Origin: JAAURS01 sp044923475
GTDB lineage: Bacteria; Cyanobacteriota; Cyanobacteriia; Thermosynechococcales; Thermosynechococcaceae
Length of the DNA stretch: 64,000 nt
NCBI RefSeq assembly: GCF_044923475.1
Contig: NZ_CP137338.1
Coordinates: forward strand, 1,302,001 to 1,366,000
Direction: 5' to 3'
Positions 61,045-64,000 of this stretch are shown here, in pieces (position 1 is the stretch's first letter; each line of letters begins with the position of its first letter). A model generated the notes under the pieces. The model saw nothing but the letters and a program-made list of their open reading frames with translations, was not told the DNA's origin and did not search any database. Made by a program: the position numbers and the translations under genes.

Positions 61045-64000
61045 TTGACAATTACTCGCGCGCCTCTGAAGAAGAAAAGACAGACTATTCTGCCCCCGAT
61101 TCGGGTCTTTCGCTTCCAAAAGTCTCGACTCAGGCCGACTCAACCTTGGATTTGTCCGAGCTCGAACCTTTTGCGTTGAGGGAATCTGGGCGATCGCGCA
61201 GTCTTAAAGTTCGAATTGCGCTCGAGGTAATTCTGTGGAGCGTCCCAGTTGTTGCCTTTGCCGCAATTTTGAGTGTTGTCTTCAATCAGCCCTTTCTGGC
61301 CCTATTGCTGACCAGCGTTGCGATGGCAGCGCTCGCAGGGGCTGTGGCGGATCGGCTCACCCGCCGCAATGTTACAGATCGGGCCAAGGACGAAGCGCTC
61401 GAGCTTTTAGAAGTTGAAAATAATCGACTTTCAAATCAGCTGCAAGCCTTAGCAAGGCAGCAAGAGAAGATCTCTAAGCAGCGTCACCTGCTGAGTAATA
61501 TCGGGTTTCGAGTCCATCAGGTTCCGAAACTAGATTTGTTATTCGAGAGCGTGGTGCAGGGCACTCGCGATCTGCTGGAAGCCGATCGGGTCGCGATCTA
61601 CCGCTTTAACCCCGACTGGACGGGAACGATGGTGGCCGAGTCCGTCGTCGATGGATTTCCTAAGGTGTTGCACGAAACCATCGGCGATCCTTGTTTTCGA
61701 GAACGCTATATCAAACAATACCAGAACGGTCTGATCAGCCGGATTGACGACGTGTATCAAGATCCCAAGGTCACGGATTGCTATCTGCGCATGCTGGAAC
61801 AATATCGGGTGCGGGCCAACTTGGTCGCCCCGATTCGTCAAGACGAGCAGTTGTATGGGTTGTTAATTGCCCACCAATGTTCGGGGCCGAGGGTTTGGAC
61901 GGATGCCGACGTGAATCTCGTCATGCAAATTTCAACGGAGATGGACTTCCATCTCGAATACGTTCGGCGCACCCTCCAACAGGATGCGTCTGCGCGTCAC
62001 GCTTGGTTCCTCGGGGATATTGCCTTTCGCGCCCGACAAACCAAAGATTTAGACGATATTTTGCAAGCAACCCTCAAGGGCGTTCGCCAACTGCTGCCTG
62101 CGGATCGCGTGATGTTTTATCGCTTCAATCCCGACTGGAGCGGCACGATGGTGGCAGAATCCGTGGATGCCCAATGGCCCAGCGTACTCCATGAGAAAAT
62201 TGACGACCCTTGTTTTCGAGGACAATACGTCGAGCTGTATCGGAATGGCCGCGTCCGCGCCATCAACGATCTGCGCAAAGAGCCAGGGCTGACGGAATGT
62301 CACATCCGCACCCTTGAAAAGTACGGCGTCAAAGCAAACTTAGTCGCTCCATTGCGTCACAACAACGAGCTGGTGGGATTGCTGATTGCCCATCACTGCT
62401 CGTCCGTAAGGGTTTGGGACTCCTTGGAAATAAACTTCTTTTCCCAAGTGGCATTGCAGTTAGAGTACGCCATGGAGCACCTGAGCTATATCGAAAAAAT
62501 CGAAGCGGCTGCAGATCGCAGTCGCCTGTTTGGGGATATTGCGTTCCGAGCGCGTCAATCCCTCGACGAAGCCAACGTGCTGCGGGTAGTGGCGCAGGGC
62601 GCGCTCAAGACACTGCACACGGATCGGGTTCTGTTTTACCGCTTTAACCCAGATTGGAGCGGCACGATGATCGTTGAATCCGTGAGTTCTGAGCTGTGGC
62701 CCAAAGTTTTAGATGCCAAGATTGAGGATCCCTGCTTCCGAGGGCGCTACGTCGAGCTGTATCGCAATGGCAGGGTGCGTGCCATTAACGATATTTATCA
62801 AGAACCGGGACTGACGGACTGCCACGTACGGACCCTAGAACAATATGCCGTAAAGGCCAACTTAGTTGCGCCCATCCGTCGGGACGGCCAGCTTTACGGC
62901 CTGCTGATCGCCCATCACTGCGCTGCTTCTAGAGTGTGGAAAAAGAACGAGATCGATTTTTTCTCAGAACTTGCAATCCAGACGGAATACGCCCTCGACC
63001 ACCTCAACTTTATTGCCAATATTGAGTCGGCGCGCCACACCGCAGAGCATGCCTCTCAAGAACAGCACCAGCAAACTGAGATCATCAAGCATCAATTGGA
63101 GGCGCTCCGCCAGGATGTCCAGGGTGCCTTCAACGGAGATCTGACGGTGCGGGCGATGCCGCCAGCAGGCGAAATTGGCATTTTTGCAACCTTCCTCAAT
63201 GCAACCATTGAAAACCTTCAGCGTATCGTGCTTCAGGTTCAGTCGGCCTCAGAAGCCGTCATCCATACGGCTCGAGCCAGCGAGAAAAATATCACGACGC
63301 TTTCTAATGAGGCATTGCGGCAGGCAACGGTGATTGCCGGAACGTTAGGCGAAGTTCAAGCGATGGCGGACTCCATCCAGGGGGTAACGGCTAACGCTCA
63401 GCGGGCGAAGCTAAAGGTGCAGCAGGCCGATCTCGTCCTCCAAGAGGGCGATCGAGCCATGAACCGTACCGTGGGCGCAATTTCGGCGATTCAGGCCAAG
63501 GTGGAGGAAACGGCGCAGCAGGTAAAGCTATTGGGAGAAGCGTCTCAAAATATTTCGAGGGTGGTGAATTTGATTCGGGAGTTAGCCAGCCAGACCAACG
63601 TGTTGGCGCTGAACGCCTCCATTGAAGCCAATAGTTCCGGCGATCGAGACCAAGGGTTTGCCGTGGTGGCCGAGGAGGTCCGCTCCATCGCCGAGCGATC
63701 GACGGTCGCGACGCGGCAAATCGAGCAAATTGTCGAAGAAATCCAGACGGAAACCAATCAGGTCGTTACGGCGATGGGTGCTTGGCGAGAGCAGGTCATT
63801 GCGGGAACGGAGTTGGTGGAGACGACCCGGCAAAAGTTGAACTCCATCGCTACCGTGAGTGCTGAGATCCGCACTTTAGTGGAGGCAATGGCTCAAGCGG
63901 CGATGGAGCAAAGTCAGGCATCGTCATCAGTTTCTAGCACGATGCAAGAAGTCAAGACGATCGCCCAGCAGAACTCCTCTCAATCGGTGGCAGTCGCGCG
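61041..64000 (+). CDS. PixJ-like methyl-accepting photoreceptor with three DXCF GAF domains, 3' partial
   Basis: At least 986 residues, running off the right edge. Domains in order: two membrane helices (about 58-105), coiled coil, three tandem GAF domains, each with a DPCF motif and a bilin-type Cys 29 residues later: Cys218/Cys247 (DCYLRML), Cys391/Cys420 (ECHIRTL) and Cys565/Cys594 (DCHVRTL); the GAFs repeat every 173-174 residues. A HAMP-like segment (about 680-735) and the signalling hairpin (LASQTNVLALNASIEANSSG, GFAVVAEEVRSIAERS) follow. DXCF cyanobacteriochromes sense blue/green or violet light with phycoviolobilin. Coupled to cheW. Confidence 0.92.
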   Translation, partial: MIDNYSRASEEEKTDYSAPDSGLSLPKVSTQADSTLDLSELEPFALRESGRSRSLKVRIALEVILWSVPVVAFAAILSVVFNQPFLALLLTSVAMAALAGAVADRLTRRNVTDRAKDEALELLEVENNRLSNQLQALARQQEKISKQRHLLSNIGFRVHQVPKLDLLFESVVQGTRDLLEADRVAIYRFNPDWTGTMVAESVVDGFPKVLHETIGDPCFRERYIKQYQNGLISRIDDVYQDPKVTDCYLRMLEQYRVRANLVAPIRQDEQLYGLLIAHQCSGPRVWTDADVNLVMQISTEMDFHLEYVRRTLQQDASARHAWFLGDIAFRARQTKDLDDILQATLKGVRQLLPADRVMFYRFNPDWSGTMVAESVDAQWPSVLHEKIDDPCFRGQYVELYRNGRVRAINDLRKEPGLTECHIRTLEKYGVKANLVAPLRHNNELVGLLIAHHCSSVRVWDSLEINFFSQVALQLEYAMEHLSYIEKIEAAADRSRLFGDIAFRARQSLDEANVLRVVAQGALKTLHTDRVLFYRFNPDWSGTMIVESVSSELWPKVLDAKIEDPCFRGRYVELYRNGRVRAINDIYQEPGLTDCHVRTLEQYAVKANLVAPIRRDGQLYGLLIAHHCAASRVWKKNEIDFFSELAIQTEYALDHLNFIANIESARHTAEHASQEQHQQTEIIKHQLEALRQDVQGAFNGDLTVRAMPPAGEIGIFATFLNATIENLQRIVLQVQSASEAVIHTARASEKNITTLSNEALRQATVIAGTLGEVQAMADSIQGVTANAQRAKLKVQQADLVLQEGDRAMNRTVGAISAIQAKVEETAQQVKLLGEASQNISRVVNLIRELASQTNVLALNASIEANSSGDRDQGFAVVAEEVRSIAERSTVATRQIEQIVEEIQTETNQVVTAMGAWREQVIAGTELVETTRQKLNSIATVSAEIRTLVEAMAQAAMEQSQASSSVSSTMQEVKTIAQQNSSQSVAVA

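Overview
The window comes from a cyanobacterium. It carries photosystem I psaE, a CpcT/CpeT-type bilin lyase, the sulfolipid genes sqdB and sqdX, a Tic20-like protein, a SufR-controlled suf operon, cyanobacteriochrome photoreceptors and many copies of the octamer GCGATCGC (HIP1). The mix of single-cell housekeeping, type IV pilus and phototaxis genes does not fix the genus.

Layout. 0-19 kb is mostly housekeeping: a cytochrome b plus Tat-exported molybdopterin oxidoreductase pair, transglutaminase, rpsF, Tic20, glyA, serA (the serine/glycine route), cpcT/cpeT, sqdB-sqdX, a PBP4-type carboxypeptidase, an ABCD-like ABC transporter, lepA and an InrS/CsoR-like metal sensor. 19-25 kb is an AT-rich, HIP1-free minor pilin cluster on the minus strand (PilX-, PilV-, FimT- and PilW-like). 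25-35 kb returns to core genes: two acetyltransferase-fold proteins, an epimerase, a hexose-6-phosphate mutarotase, argF, YggT, a RarA-methyltransferase fusion and a psaE with an unusual C-terminal tail.

36-54 kb is an accessory region built around the suf genes. It starts with a decayed IS1-like element, a hicB fragment and an LRAT-domain protein. SufR and sufB are divergent around a perfect CAAC-N6-GTTG operator. The sufB-C-D-S series is interrupted by a Uma2 nuclease gene, a RelE/ParE-type toxin-antitoxin pair and an M15-like gene. After it, on the minus strand, come a DUF433/DUF5615 pair and an overlapping NACHT NTPase-MntA-HepT operon, the best candidate here for an undescribed defence module. 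A UPF0175 antitoxin-like gene and a PIN toxin broken by a nonsense codon follow, around a Rieske protein and an M50 protease.

54-64 kb is a sensory region on the plus strand. It holds an ethylene-receptor-like hybrid kinase with a cyanobacteriochrome-like GAF, a REC-GGDEF-EAL protein, a membrane protein resembling the C-terminal part of AAA-like cyanobacterial proteins, a CheW, and a methyl-accepting protein with three tandem DXCF-type GAF domains that runs off the right edge. Together these suggest light (and possibly ethylene) input to c-di-GMP and to pilus-based phototaxis, which would also use the pilin cluster at 19-25 kb.
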